Shown: positions 33,017 to 45,183, numbered from the stretch's first letter. The stretch: DNA of 64,000 nucleotides from Owenia fusiformis (GCA_903813345.2 CAIIXF020000006.1:33763524-33827523), one strand, 5' to 3'. Numbers and translations are program-made. The notes: generated by a model not told the origin, from the sequence alone.

Positions 33017-33131
33017 GGTTGACTCCCAGAATGCAACATCAGTTACCGTATTTACTCATGACAGATTTCAAAATGGCGGAACAGCATTTTGAAAGCTGGC
33101 ATGTGCCATGTTGCATTCTGGGAGCCAATCC
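33017..33131. mobile_element. 115-bp inverted-repeat element (CCCAGAATGCAACA arms)
   Basis: GGTTGACTCCCAGAATGCAA at the left is answered by TTGCATTCTGGGAGCCAATC at the right, with the inversion extending a few bases outward (AAGGA/TCCTT). The loop carries a YY1-like AAAATGGCGG. A very small MITE or a hairpin remnant. Confidence 0.6.
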
Positions 33132-33134
33132 TTC

Positions 33135-34820
33135 ATTCCGGCGCAATCGGGCAACAAAATCACCTCAACATTTGAATAGTCATATAAATCCGACCATCGT
33201 ATGCTTTATTTGTCATTATTTTTTGATAATTTGGATATTTATTTTTTGTTATTTTCTTGCATACTAGGGTCGTACACACTTCCCGGTTGTAAATTGAGGG
33301 AAATGCTTTCCTGGCCTGTTTAGGCAACCAAAATCACACAAATTATGTATTAGAATATGCTCTTCATCGATAATGTATTTAATCCTACCTTACACACGTC
33401 AAACGCTTGATAATTGAAGAAGTATAAGGATTTTTCTGGAAATTTTTTTTTCCCCATGTGTAGATGCATTCTGGGTAATGATTGTGTTAAAGTAAAACTC
33501 TAGGTGAAGCGAAAAACGAAATTACAATAAATAACAGCAGCCATATTGAGATCGAGATTTCAACTCGAAAGTTTATCATCGTCTTATGACAATTGAATCG
33601 CCTTCTCAGACACCAAGGAGGGTGAAGAAACCGAAAACAGATATGTTGGTAATAAATAATTACGATTTCGTTTTGGTTGCATGGTTTCACATTTAGACAG
33701 TATTCAGTGACCTTGAGTGACCTTGAGAACCATATTGGAAATTGGTTCAAACATATACGAAAATGATTACATTTCTTCAATTATCAAGTATTTCCTGTGT
33801 TTAAGGTAAGAGTTAATACATTCTAGTTGAAGCATTGGATCCATTATCTTATCTGTGTAACTTTTGTTGAGCATAGAGGGCAGAAAAGCATTTACCGCAA
33901 TATACAGGGCTTAATATCCTCGACGCAAATGTTGAAAACAAAAATAAAAAACAAATATCCAAATCGTCAAAAAGAAACGTGAAACAACAACATTAAGTCG
34001 AGTTCACTTGACTACATTTGAAGAGTCGGCATAACATGTGAATATCCACTTCAACTTTTGAAGTTCTTATTTGTCATTAGGGACACGAATTCCACTATAT
34101 TTGGACTTACTCAGACGGAGAAAATAGAGCACTGAATACACTGAGGTAAGAATTTATTGCATGTGCGACAGCATGTAATTTTCATAGCTTTTGCAATTCT
34201 TTATGATCCCCACTGTATTACCCAAACTGTCAACGGTACCCGTCGTGAGGGCGGGGTTACTAAACTGTAATATGGTCTCTACTAGGCAGAGTGTAGTTTA
34301 ACTAGACTCTGCACGCAGGGTACTGTAGGCCTAGGTGGCCCAAATTCATTTCAACAGAGAATGAGAGATGTTTTGAAAATCAATAATAATTTGCTTGTTT
34401 ATACGATCTGTGCCATTAGAAAGTAGTCAAATTGCGTTGTGACGATGCTTCATGAAGCTTTATTAAATACTCATAACACAATGCATCGAAATTCAGGAGA
34501 TATTACATGAAAATTATCAAAATAGTAAATCATACTTACTTTTTCAGAATTTTATCAGCCATATTGGATTTTACCCAGAATGCATCATTATTGACTTTGT
34601 TTATGAACTGGTTTTGTAGGAATTCAAATGATTAGACCACATGTAACATAATCTAACCCATGAAATGAAACTTGCAAAACATACAGGTGCAATGCTACAA
34701 CAAAATAAATGCGTAAAAACAGTGAAACCAGAGAATACAATAAGTGGATGCCCGGATGAGACTTTCGTGAATCATCGGCTGAATCCGGAATTCAAACGAG
34801 TACAAAGAAGACAATTTTAG
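33135..34820. other. CECR2: Region upstream of CECR2, promoter probably here
   Basis: No coding exon seen. A donor-like GAG|GTAAGAAT at about 34143 could end a non-coding first exon. The sequence from about 34200 is somewhat less AT-rich. No TATA box can be defended. Confidence 0.3.
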
Positions 34821-34825
34821 GAGTC

Positions 34826-34832
34826 ATGGATG
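34826..34832 (+). CDS. CECR2: CECR2 exon 1, 7-nt coding part
   Basis: GGAGTCATGGATG|GTGAGT: only ATG GAT G is coding before the donor. The first base of the third codon (Glu) comes from here. The 5' UTR extends leftward. TTTTAG just upstream could alternatively act as an acceptor, which would make this a 12-nt microexon; I prefer a normal first exon. Confidence 0.75.
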
Positions 34833-37800
34833 GTGAGTCAAATAATATTCCTTATTATAGTTTACTTTATGATGTGATATCTCATAAAAGTTGTCAGTAA
34901 CGTTCACGAAGGTTTGGATTATCATATAACACCAGTCAAACCTCTACAACGATGTGTATTCTTTCAGAAATACGCTCTTGGTGGGAGGTGCCATCCATCG
35001 CACATTTCTGCTCGCTTTTTCGTGAAGCTTTCGATCTTCCTGATTTTGACATTGAGGTAAGATGGATATTATTGTAACAAAAATTCCAACCGTGTTCAGC
35101 TAGTGTATGTTTGACTCTCCTGCATAAACATAAGATGTCATAGTAACTTTGGTATTACTATAAATGACATTTTCAAAAGTTGAATTTAGGTTTCCTTGTA
35201 GGAGTATAAAGGCAAATGATGAACACAAACCCCCATTAGGGAAAAGTTCATGGTCCAGTAGAAATGTGACAGGCGTTAGGCAATGAAAGCTGATCTTGTT
35301 TAATACCAAAATCTGTAAAAGTTTAAGGACAACAATATTCTGCGACAGCCATTTTGATTTTGAATTTATGGACTAATTTAGTAACATGACCAGAATCGCT
35401 TGATCCTTAGATCCCCTAGTGTTTCCTTGAAAATGTACTGGAGTACACTTGTATTGAATTGAAAAATTTAGTTGAGAGATGTCTTTGAATGATGTCGCCC
35501 ATTGATGTCACTGTGAAAATGTCCATTGTATGTATTGCTTGACAGTGATCAAAATAAGAAAAATTCAACACCCGTCAAATTTGACAGGTGACCACGGTTT
35601 TCACCCGTCAAATAAAATTTCACCTGTTAATATTTCGATGGGGAAGTAATTATTCCACCTGTCAAAAAAATCCTGAATTGACTACGTTGAACTAAAATGT
35701 GGCAAATGTTGCCATCCCGTCTGTCAAACAAATACAAAATCCCAACAAAATCGGAATGATTTCTGGAAAGATAAAAGACACAGAGTAAAACCAAAATATG
35801 TCCAATTATGTAAAGGAAATATATAGAGATTATTCTATCTTGGTCATCTGGATTATGACGTCGCAGGCTGGCAGATATATTATATCTGCCCGTTCAGAGC
35901 AGGACATTAAGCTATATCTGACCGCTGATGAAAATATAAGTTTTTACAAACATGTACCTGTAACACGTCCAAGTATGGGATAAATTGAGATTATCCTATG
36001 TGAGGTTCAGATATATTATATTGGCCTCGGGAAAATCCCAATATCCTGAACCGACTATAGGATGATCTGTTTATCCCATACCAATCACATTGTTCAATAA
36101 ACTAGATGCGAGTAGAAATAACCTTGATTTACGTCATTGAATATTCAAAATTCAGTCAAAGTGATGTCATATTTGAAATCTACATGTAAAAGTACATCTA
36201 GAAATATGGTTTCGAAAATTGTTTATCAACTTTGAAAATTTAATTTATTTTGAAAATGTGATTTCTAGTTCGGGTTGAATCCCCATAGACCCCATGTTAC
36301 AAAGTCACAAAAAGTGAAATATATTTTCTTGTAATCGACAAATTTATCATTTTCCTACACTGGACACTTTTTAATTAGCATAACTATTAGATACATGAGG
36401 GTTATATGAAAATTGAACCACCAAAACAGATGTAATTTAAGTTAAAGGGAACTTTCTACCATACCCGCCATGCTATCTGACCCGAACGAGCCACCTGGTG
36501 GTGAAATTGGTAACTACCTACTCGCATCTGCGTTATTGGCCACAGTTCAGAAACTTTGCAACCAACCGTGGAATTATTTTGAAATATTCATGTCCAGTTT
36601 TGTATTCTTTTCCGTAGCCGGATTTTCCTGTTCAAACCTTTGATTATTAACAGGGCATATATTGCTGCTTATTAACAAAAGCATCAAACAGATCGAGATT
36701 TTCTGCGTTTTTTCTCCCTTGTCGTTTACAGTATGCAAACGTTACAAAAACGAACCAATACGGGAACAGTGATTATGACGTAATGGGCAGATATACTATA
36801 TCTGCCCGCTTGGAGCGGGATGTAAAGCTATATTTGCCCGCTGATGCAAATATAAGTTTTTACAAACCTGCTTTATGTACCTGTAACACGTCCAAGTATG
36901 GGATAAATATATACATCTCCCGCTGAGGTGAGCGGGAGATATATATATCACCCGCTCATCAGCAATTCCCGGGAATTTCCGACGTTGTTTTTTGCTCATC
37001 AGTACAGTACCTGTATAACCATGGCCCTATTGTAATTTAATATACATGTACTGCTAAATGTTAAAAACTGTTGAATTTTTAAAGAATTATAAATGTTAAG
37101 AACTTTAGATTGAGATAAAATATTCTATAAATGTTTCGATTATAATTATCAATATTGTAATTATTACACGAGGGTTCAATAACATTTAATTCAGACTTAA
37201 TCCTCATAATCTACTTATAAGTATAGGATAAATGTGGACCATATTGAAATAGTACGTAAATATAGAAAAACTTACCTAAACCTAAAAGAAGATATAATTT
37301 GAAGCATTAAATCATAGACATGAATGGAAAAGAATATTCAACTGATTTTGTGTTTCTTACATACCTTCTTCTTGCCTTATGTACTATGCAAACTTACAAA
37401 TCGATTACATTACTCCCTGTGCGAAATCTTAAAAGGTTACAGCCAACATGAAATGTTTTGACCATATCAAAACCATCCTCCGATCACAGGGCTTCAAAAT
37501 CCAGAATATCTTCTTTCCTTTTACCCCCTGCTATAACCAAGTTGGACGCGCCCGATTAAACTGAATCACGTGATCTTATTATGCGCCGATGACGTATACA
37601 TGATTTCTGTCGCAGTGTTGCGACAGCCAATCAAATTGCGAGTTCTTAATCGGGGAAATGCTAACTGCTTATAGCAGGGGGAAGAAGGAGGTACGGATTC
37701 TGGACGCCTGCTTAGGAGGATGTATCAAAACATTTTCCTATGTTTCGCTTAAAATGGATAGTATAAAAATGGTTATAGCTACCATTCAAGAAGAAATTGG

Positions 37801-40800
37801 CTTGCAAGGAATATTAGCCCTTTAAACAACTCTAAAGGATGTAAGAAAAATAAAAAGCCCCATTCCTTATCATTTGCTTTCATTTGTTTTTCCTGTTAAA
37901 AGAGAGCTTCGTCCGCAGCTAGTTTACAACTAAACTCTGTGTTCAGGCTACTTTCTAATCACAAGATTTTATTATTGTAGCCTGGTATTTTTATTTTCAC
38001 ATTTGTATTTCAGGAACTAGAAGATGCCTTGATGCTTAGTGGCACTGAAGAAAACAGCCCTATGTTGGAAGAGCTCATATGGCAACTTCTTGGAGGATGC
38101 TACCAAAGGAAAGATGTCGGGTAAATTAAAAATCTCTGAATTAACGTGTTTAGTCAGCGGGACATACATATGCTCATTATTTTTCACTCATTTTTCGTTC
38201 TGGACATTGCATTGTTTTGATACTGAATATTTACCTGATTTTCTTGCATTTGTAAATTCGTTTCTCTAATGTTAATTTTATGTCTTGTTTTATATTATTC
38301 ATATCCTATTTTGTTATTTAACATGAATGTTAAGAAATCTCTTCTCAATTGACAGAATTTATAGTACTATGTTATACTATATAAGTATGGGAAATATTGT
38401 GAAAAGTAACACCTATGTTTAGATGGTCAAAACGATATAAATATAAAAAGATTGATTTAAATATATATTTATATAAGTTGATGTATCATTGCATAATATA
38501 TTTCATATATATGAGTGCAACAATACTGTTCACATATATGAGGGTTGTGTTCTGGGATGTTTTTGGTTCAGGGATTATTCCAAGGGAAATAATATATATC
38601 CTGAGGGACCCACACCTTCTAAATTACCATAAAAAATTAAATTGGTATTTTTCTTCATTTTTTGTACTTATGAAAATGGAGGAGCTGGACAGGGATGGAT
38701 ACATTGTATCCTGCCTCCTAGAAACATTATGTATTCCTGCATGTAATCTACCTAGAACCTCAGTAGATATGGGATACAAGGTTGTTATATTTTCCAGGCA
38801 GTTTAACTGGGAACTCTACCTTAAGGACATAGTGAGGCATAGGTACACATACGAACTCAACAAATCAAATCCATTCGAGTCGGATGATACAAAATTTATT
38901 AACCTAACTGCCAGACAAAAGGTGGAGCTACTACATTCACTTTGTGACTTCCGGCTCGATGCTGATGATGTATTTGACCGATTCAAGGTATTTCACCATA
39001 TCAAGATTCATGCCTTATTTGTGTATAATTAAAAGGTGTCCACTATATTATCAAAAAATAAATATCCCTCCATGTCCATAAACAAATTGTGTGAATTTGC
39101 ACATATTTGTTCAAGGCGCGCTTAGATAATTAACATTGGTGCAAATTAATATTGATGCTGAGAAAATCTTGCCTAGTTTCCAAGGGCCTAAATAAAGTTA
39201 CATTCAACTTCAAAGGACGCAAAATGTTTTTAATCAATTTCTAAATGTTTATTATACCCCATAAATAGAGGACAAAATGGTGAGTAAAGATTAAAGTTTT
39301 TGAGCATTGCTGGTCATATTGAAAATCTTTTATTTAACATGTTAACTTATACAATTTGCTTCTTCTTCAGGGGCTAGATGCAGATACTTTACGACTTGAT
39401 CCACTAGGGACTGACAACAATGGGGCCACCTATTGGTATTTCTATGGTACTAGGCTATATCGGGAAGATTCAGAAATAGAAGAGCCAGATTTAGTTGAAG
39501 AGGAGCCCATCAAGAAAAAGTAGGGCTATACAAAATATTTATTGCCTATTTTTGATATTGTCTGTTGGGGTTTCATTAGCAAAGGGCAATTTTCTCTTGT
39601 TTTGTCTTGTTTTGAGGAACTTGTGTGATAAATAATTTCCGATAATTTTGAATGAAGTTTTTATTCATTTTGTCTGTTGCCAAGAATCCTCATGAAAGAC
39701 CTGTGTTTTTCATTTAGTAATTTACATCTAAATTTGAAATATTTGATGAAGAATATATTTATAAATATGATAGACAATCAATCTTAGTTTTGAAATTATG
39801 GTCTTGATGAAAGCAGATATTAAATTAAAAGAATTCAAACCTTTTGTATCACTGATTCATTTTTGTACATAGGATTTGAGCTAATATCATGTTGAATATC
39901 AGTGAAAAGAATATACTTTTTCTCAGCTCCACCTTCACTGTTCCACAACTAGTTATTTTGTTGGAAATATAATGGACTTTCATCAATGTAACAAAAGTGA
40001 GTAGCTAAATATATGAATTGCAACTTCATTTACAAAACAAATTCCAAATCAAAGAAACTTATTAAAACTAGTCTTATATTTTCTAGTCTTGTGTCAAATT
40101 ATAAACTGCTACTTGACTTATAACTGGGTTTAAATCGAGAAAACAAAAACTCGTAACCAGGAAGTTCATCCATTTTGTTACATTGACGTCCCGTCAAAGT
40201 AACTAGTTGTGGAACAGTGACCTTGTTGAAAATCTAGTATTACCAAATTAATTTAGGAAAATTTAAAAATTTGACCGATGTTTGATATTTCATGATCAAA
40301 TTCTGTGAAACATCTTGAGAAACCTGAAACATATACAGAATGTTCTCCATTGTCATGGTAACCAAAATATTTTTTGATAATTTAGAAAAAAGAAGAAAAA
40401 GAAGAAGAAAAGTGCTGAGAGAGCCAAAAAGGGTCGCAAGAAGAAGGGATGGGGAAAAAGCAAGAAGAAATCAAGTCATGATTCCTCAGAAGAGTATGCG
40501 AGTCAAGAGAGGTAATATTTTAATTTGATTTTCACCTGCTTATAGGGCGTGGGTGATTTTCTATTTTCATGTTGCCTTTGTGACTAGTGCTTTGTTTATG
40601 AAGCATGTAACAAATGCATTAAGTTAAAAAATGTATACTAAATCTAACATTATTTGTAATTCTGTTGAGACAGATCAGAGTATTCTATATGTGTTTGTTG
40701 TATTATGAATTCAACTGAGATTTTGGCAGCAATATTTTTAAATTAAATGTTTACTATACAATCTATTGAAAGTCAACAAGGACAATGTATTACATTTGCA

Positions 40801-41251
40801 TTCAATGGTCCTTTTTCCATATAGCTTTGAAATCTTGTTAAAGTCTTGTTTTTAATGAGATTTAGTGTTTTACGTTTATCCAAATTGAATTACTTCTTAA
40901 ATCAAGAAATTAAGTGACTCTGGTAATACATTTACATAGCCCTACCAGTACCCATGACGCCATCTATTTTCCATTTAAATGGAAAAGGTCAATTATAATT
41001 TGATTAAAAGATGTCTCTGTTGCAGTGACATTGAAACAGAGAAATCTCAAGATGAGAATATAGAAATAAAAACTGCTGCCAAAGTACCTGACGCGCCTCC
41101 CAATAGATGGCACATGGTATGCTCGATATATGGAGATTGGGTAAAACTCACTGAGAGCTTTAAGGAAAGTCGTACAAAGTGTGAGAAAGAGCTGTATAAA
41201 ACTCTCTCGGAAGAATTTTTACCAGAAATTTCTAACCTTATGCAAGAAAAG
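34826..41251 (+). CDS. CECR2: CECR2-like chromatin-remodelling subunit, 5' part (exons 1-7)
   Basis: CECR2 is the bromodomain partner of the ISWI ATPase SNF2L/SNF2H in the CERF complex, a nuclear nucleosome remodeller. Exons: 34826-34832, 34968-35056, 38014-38120, 38798-38987, 39371-39519, 40386-40511, 41026-41251. All introns are GT-AG and phases close over 298 codons. The protein begins [20 protein letters not shown], nearly the vertebrate CECR2 N-terminus. It then shows [11 protein letters not shown], the [16 protein letters not shown] segment and [16 protein letters not shown], all in the vertebrate order, and later [15 protein letters not shown] lysine-rich exon (40386-40511) takes the place of the vertebrate basic region. 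The bromodomain and the long C-terminal half are not seen; the gene must continue to the right through large introns. Family identity is very secure; the exact start is supported by homology. Confidence 0.93.
34968..35056 (+). CDS. CECR2: CECR2 exon 2
   Basis: Acceptor TTCTTTCAG, donor GTAAGA. Encodes [29 protein letters not shown], the start of the DDT-like region; extremely close to vertebrate CECR2. Ends in phase 0. Confidence 0.93.
35860..36075. repeat. Hairpin repeat GCAGATATATTATATCTGC, copy 1
   Basis: GGCAGATATATTATATCTGCC followed by CCGTTCAGAGCAGGACATTA, AATATAAGTTTTTACAAACA, GTACCTGTAACACGTCCAAG. The same order recurs at 36776-36910. In CECR2 intron 2, beside a MITE. Confidence 0.7.
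36101..36533. mobile_element. MITE, copy 2 (inverted relative of 8111-8539)
   Basis: Reverse-complement counterpart of the element at 8111, with ends ACTAGATGCGAGTA and TACTCGCATCTGCGT. Interior matches run the whole length. Located in CECR2 intron 2. Confidence 0.8.
36776..36990. repeat. Hairpin repeat, copy 2, followed by GAGCGGGAGATATATATATC palindromes
   Basis: Duplicates 35860-35985, then continues with ACATCTCCCGCTGAGGTGAG CGGGAGATATAT, a nearly perfect hairpin, and AATTCCCGGGAATTTCCGAC. The CCCGGGAATTT piece links it to the hairpin segments at 8.87 and 18.5 kb. Confidence 0.65.
37450..37740. mobile_element. Inverted-repeat element in CECR2 intron 2
   Basis: GAAATGTTTTGACC...CATCCTCC at the left is answered by GGAGGATGTATCAAAACATT TTCC at the right. 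Inside, CCAGAATATCTTCTTTCC and CCCCCTGCTATAACC are answered by GGTTATAGCAGGGGG-type and GAAGAAGGAGG...ATTCTGG sequence. A TGTCGCAGTGTTGCGACAGC hairpin lies in the middle. No ORF. Confidence 0.65.
38014..38120 (+). CDS. CECR2: CECR2 exon 3
   Basis: Acceptor TTTGTATTTCAG, donor GTAAAT. Encodes [35 protein letters not shown], matching the vertebrate 'ELEAALHRDD...LLQGCYQRRDI' block. Two bases of a Gly codon carry over to exon 4. Confidence 0.9.
38798..38987 (+). CDS. CECR2: CECR2 exon 4
   Basis: Acceptor TTATATTTTCCAG, donor GTATTT (weak at +5). Encodes [20 protein letters not shown] through [21 protein letters not shown]. An open frame extends upstream to 38415, but that part is intron. Confidence 0.92.
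39371..39519 (+). CDS. CECR2: CECR2 exon 5
   Basis: Acceptor CTTCTTCTTCAG, donor GTAGGG. Encodes [33 protein letters not shown] and an acidic tail EEEPIKK. If the non-canonical GTAGGG donor is skipped, translation stops at once (TAG), which would give a truncated 181-residue protein. Confidence 0.9.
40386..40511 (+). CDS. CECR2: CECR2 exon 6, lysine-rich
   Basis: Acceptor GATAATTTAG, donor GTAATA. In the frame set by exon 5 it reads a run of about ten Lys, then [34 protein letters not shown] probable nuclear localisation or nucleic-acid-binding basic tract where vertebrate CECR2 has an AT-hook-like KRRGRPPKRKK. Confidence 0.82.
41026..41251 (+). CDS. CECR2: CECR2 exon 7
   Basis: Acceptor GTCTCTGTTGCAG, donor GTATGT. 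Encodes [20 protein letters not shown], then a block with [38 protein letters not shown]. This corresponds to the vertebrate 'WRQVTESFRERTS...LYKLLSEDFLPEI' segment that precedes the coiled coil and bromodomain. Ends in phase 0. Confidence 0.92.
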
Positions 41252-42405
41252 GTATGTATACAACCTGACCCATGGTATATTTATGTAAGTATCTTAAAGC
41301 AAAGTGATTTATTCATGAGTGGTTTCTTTAGAAAGGCTGTTACATAGCTACCCATATAGGTGATTTTTATATTGTTGTCTCAGAACACAAATATCCAATC
41401 ATGTTCACTTATTTCAACCATCTCATTGTTGCATGATGGGAAATAACCTACTTTAATTTATGAGGTTGGAATGACACATTGTCGTGGGAATAAGGTGTTT
41501 AATTAACATCTTTCCAGGAAAATATCACATGGCTCACGTTTTTTTAATGCAAACAAGGAGTGCAATTAGAGAGTAATAAAGTGAAGAGGCATGTTGTCAG
41601 TACTCTAAATTGTATAAAAATACAGGAATCCTGATAGTTTTCTTCAAATTTTCAAGAGAAATTGAAAACAATTAGTGTGAGTAGATGGAGTATCTGCCTG
41701 TTCCAGTAATAGACAGCCTAGAGATACTGTCCCTAACTATTTGTGTCTATTTGAATTTAATTTAGTGTTCATGTTTCGTCATCCATTTATTCAAATCATT
41801 CCTAAATGGATTAGTTCCCAATTTACGTGTTTACGCTTCCTGAATAGCATTTACTAAGATCAATTAACCTCTGGGAAGGATACATATATTACTTTAAAGT
41901 ATTCAGTGGGATGCTTTCCATTTGTAACATGTAAAACGAAGCAAGAAGGTTGTTTTATTTATTACATTTTTCTTTGTAATTAAATGTCACAATCTGAAGG
42001 AAAATGTTGTAATTGTCACGTTTAAACCTCAAATTAGAGTAAAATTGATTGGAATAGACAAGTTATGAGATAATTCAACATTACTTAAATGCTCTTGATT
42101 GTATTAAAATGCAGAGTAGACATATGACACAAGTATAGAAATCAATTTTTAGAGAGAATATACATAAATGAGCATGTCCAAAATTATGTTTTGAGCACAG
42201 TGACTTCCTGAATAATGCTTCGTTGTCTTGTTGATGCAAGATTACTCTCAAGCAGTTTGTCAACAAATATCACCATGTGCTATATTTCATCGCCATTTTC
42301 AAATGAAAAATGTCAGTATGAAAAACATCCCAATATTAAGACAAGACCATGAATTTGAAGTAAAGGGACCAACTGTATAGGGTCATCTTCCAAAGGGCAT
42401 CTCCC
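41252..42405. other. CECR2 intron sequence, nothing recognised
   Basis: AT-rich, without an identifiable exon or repeat. The expected next CECR2 exon (a short basic segment, then the coiled coil) was looked for here and not found. Confidence 0.35.
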
Positions 42406-42415
42406 CAAGATTTTT

Positions 42416-42480
42416 ATGTCACTACTAAAAAGTGGTGACATATTGTTATGGTCTCTGTTTTCTTGTGACGGTGATTGGCG
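42416..42480. repeat. Dispersed hairpin repeat end, reverse of 13260-13350
   Basis: GTCACTACTAAAAAGTGGTGACAT followed by TATTGTTATGG and TTGTGACGGTGATTGG is the reverse complement of the segment at 13260-13350. Confidence 0.6.
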
Positions 42481-42534
42481 ATCGGCTGTTGTTTCCCTTT
42501 CACTGGGGTGTTATCCTTTTTGAAATCTCAAGTT

Positions 42535-42687
42535 GGTGCAGCACCCACTTGCTTTAATGGTGACTTGGATGTACAAGAGGAATTTAAAGAGAAGCTACTG
42601 CATAGATTAAAACACCAACGACTTGTTGCTTCATATGTTAACTTGAATGATGGCACACAAGGGACACATATTAATACCCTCTGTTAG
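42535..42687 (+). pseudogene. Orphan protein-like segment (exon or gene fragment), unidentified
   Basis: After an acceptor-like TCTCAAG the plus strand reads GAAPTCFNGDLDVQEEFKEK LLHRLKHQRLVASYVNLNDG TQGTHINTLC and stops. The amphipathic, charged composition is unlike the surrounding AT-rich noise and looks like the C-terminus of a folded protein. I do not recognise the family. It is bordered on the left by a dispersed repeat, so it may be a captured fragment. It does not resemble CECR2. Confidence 0.3.
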
Positions 42688-42689
42688 AA

Positions 42690-45175
42690 ATGGTAATGTA
42701 AAAATAGTTAGAGAAAAGCCAGGAATTCAGTGAAAAGGTTGCAATAGTTGTATAAAAAGGGATATTCTCAGTCATTAATGTTGACTTCAAGTGAAGGTAG
42801 TTTTTTATATTGAAAAAGCAATTACATAGCAGTGTATGTCTCTTGACATGAGCTGATGAGATTCTGTACAATAAAGAGGCTTTGCATATTTCAGCCTAAT
42901 GTATCCAGATCCATTACTTCTATATAAATGGAAAATCATCATCAATCCTTTGTCAATCATAACACTTTCAATAGTTTGTATAATATTACTAAACTCTTGG
43001 AGGCAGTTTTTGTAAATATTGTGAATAACTGGTGGAAATCCAAAGAAAATAGATGAACATTTAAAAAAGTTAGCAATAGTTAAAAACATTGTCTCACAAA
43101 TTCACTAATGTGACTTTTTCCTTTAAATCATGTCATTTTAAAGTTAATACTTTTTTATTTTTCATTTACCTCTCTGGCTAAGATACCATTTTGTTGATGT
43201 TTTCTTCATACCATAGTAAAGCTTGTTTCGAACTATTCATAACTGACAGGTTTGAAACAAATATTAACACAGTTAAAAAAGTAGTGCCAAAACCTGTCTT
43301 AAATATGATTTCCAGACAATTTTTACCCGAGTGCAATTGAGGATAGGATGTAATCATTTTGCTCAATTAACACATTTATGAATACATCTGATATTGACTA
43401 TAAGATGTGTTACATTTATGGGTGATGGAGAATAAAAAGCCATATTTCTACAATTATTATTAACTTTTTCCGCTACTTTCCACTCTATTTTGGATTTTAA
43501 AAACATGCCCTCCTTAATACATTTACGTGTAGTTAGTTCCAAGTTAAGGTGCTTTAAGGTCTTACTTACTGTCAGCAAACATATTGAAGTTCATTAAGTC
43601 TATAGTCAGAAACAATAGAAGGAAGTTACTAAGATGAACATAAACCTTTCCTCTTTAAACGTTTTTATGTTTGGTTTTCTCTTTTTCAAAATTAAAATGA
43701 ATTATATTTTCTTTTGATAATGTGAGGTATAGAATTAGTACTTGTTTTCCACATGATTTGGAGGATTTAAAAATATGATATTTTTTGGTATCATCCAAAA
43801 GCTAATATTATAATATTCTGTGGTGATTAGATCAAAGAATGAATTTGATGCAGTTTCAGCTTTTTATTTAGCCTTATGAGGGCGGGCCATGGTATTCACT
43901 ATTCAGGGGTTATATTATGTTGTTATGTTATGTTGTTATGTTTATTTTCATATTATAGTTACAAGTAAAAAACAACCTGATTTACTTTGCAAATATAATA
44001 ACAAATTAGGTACATGACACAAGAAGGACCATGGAAACTTAAGTTCACCAGAACTTGATCACATCTTCAGGTTGTTTTTCAGCAAGACTTTTTGAGCACA
44101 TTACTCCATTTCCAAATAAGCTCCATGTACATACTGTCCCATTTAGTATGTATTTAAATATATGTACACTGTATATTGCATAACAAAACCAATGTATTAA
44201 TTTATTTTTTATAAAAATGGCATTTTATTTACAATGAAGCACATGGTGTGGTATCTCTCAGTTTATAACTAGGTGCATTGTGTAGAAAAAACAAACATAC
44301 AGCTACCTTCGCATTAAACACAGATAATTAAAAGCTAAATACAAGGGCTGTTATTAAAATACATCAATGTTTAGTAATAAATGATAATTTTGATAAACAA
44401 GTCCCTTTAGTCAAATTACTGATTTAAAACATATTCAACATTAAAAAGTATGGAATATTTTATAGGCTCTTAAACACATTGATCTATGAAGCTACATTTC
44501 CAAGCTACATTTCCAAAATTGAAAAGAATTTTCAGCACTATATCTGTCTATAAAAAAGTTTATATGAAGAGTCTCTCGTACAGTCTCTTGTACAGTCTTG
44601 TCCACAGATTTAAGAAAACATTCACTTGGGTAATTACCCCATATAAAAGAATTGAAGAGGTTGCCCTTATTGAATTGAATTTCTTGTTACTCTGTTTTGC
44701 TCTGTGTATACGGTCATTAAAATAGACGTCACTAAATTATGACTTGAAACTACTGAGGGGCCCACTGTCCTTGAGTTTTTTAAAACTGTTCCAAAAATGA
44801 GTTGCCACATCTAACATTATAATATCTTATTTAAAATGCGCATTTTTTACAATGTCCTCCCATATTTGAAATGTCAATCTACTCACACCTGGTTCATATA
44901 TTTTCGCTAATCATTTAAAGTTTTCCTTCTTGATCTTGCATATAGTTTAGAGCACATCCCAATATTTTTTATTATTTGTTTGAAATCCCTCCATTTTGAT
45001 CTTTTTGCAAGAAAAAGTGGGACCAAACTCACATTTCATTCATGGGTAGATTGGAAATATTATGTTATTGAGATCACATTGAACTGATGCTAAATTATAT
45101 ACAGAATATGTGGCAAAATAAATAATACACGAATCACAGATAGGTTCTTTGTACATAAATATACATCTTATTTTA
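42690..45175. other. Non-coding stretch, nothing recognised
   Basis: AT-rich. A small GTTATGTTATGTTGTTATGT microsatellite lies at about 43918-43940 and an AAGCTACATTTCC direct repeat at about 44489-44515. No exon supported. Confidence 0.4.
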
Positions 45176-45177
45176 CA

Positions 45178-45183
45178 TTTATT
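45178..45183 (-). terminator. Poly(A) signal AATAAA
   Basis: TTTATT on the plus strand, 72 nt downstream of the stop of the GPI-anchored-type gene. Other A-rich candidates exist nearby, so its use is not certain. Confidence 0.4.

Noticed and set aside
38415-38797. Upstream half of the 205-codon plus frame
   Set aside because: It precedes a good acceptor (38797) and is AT-rich low-complexity sequence. Only 38798-38987 matches CECR2.
40340-40528. Arg-rich 62-codon frame over CECR2 exon 6
   Set aside because: It is in a different frame from the one set by exon 5. The lysine-rich frame closes the phase with exon 7.
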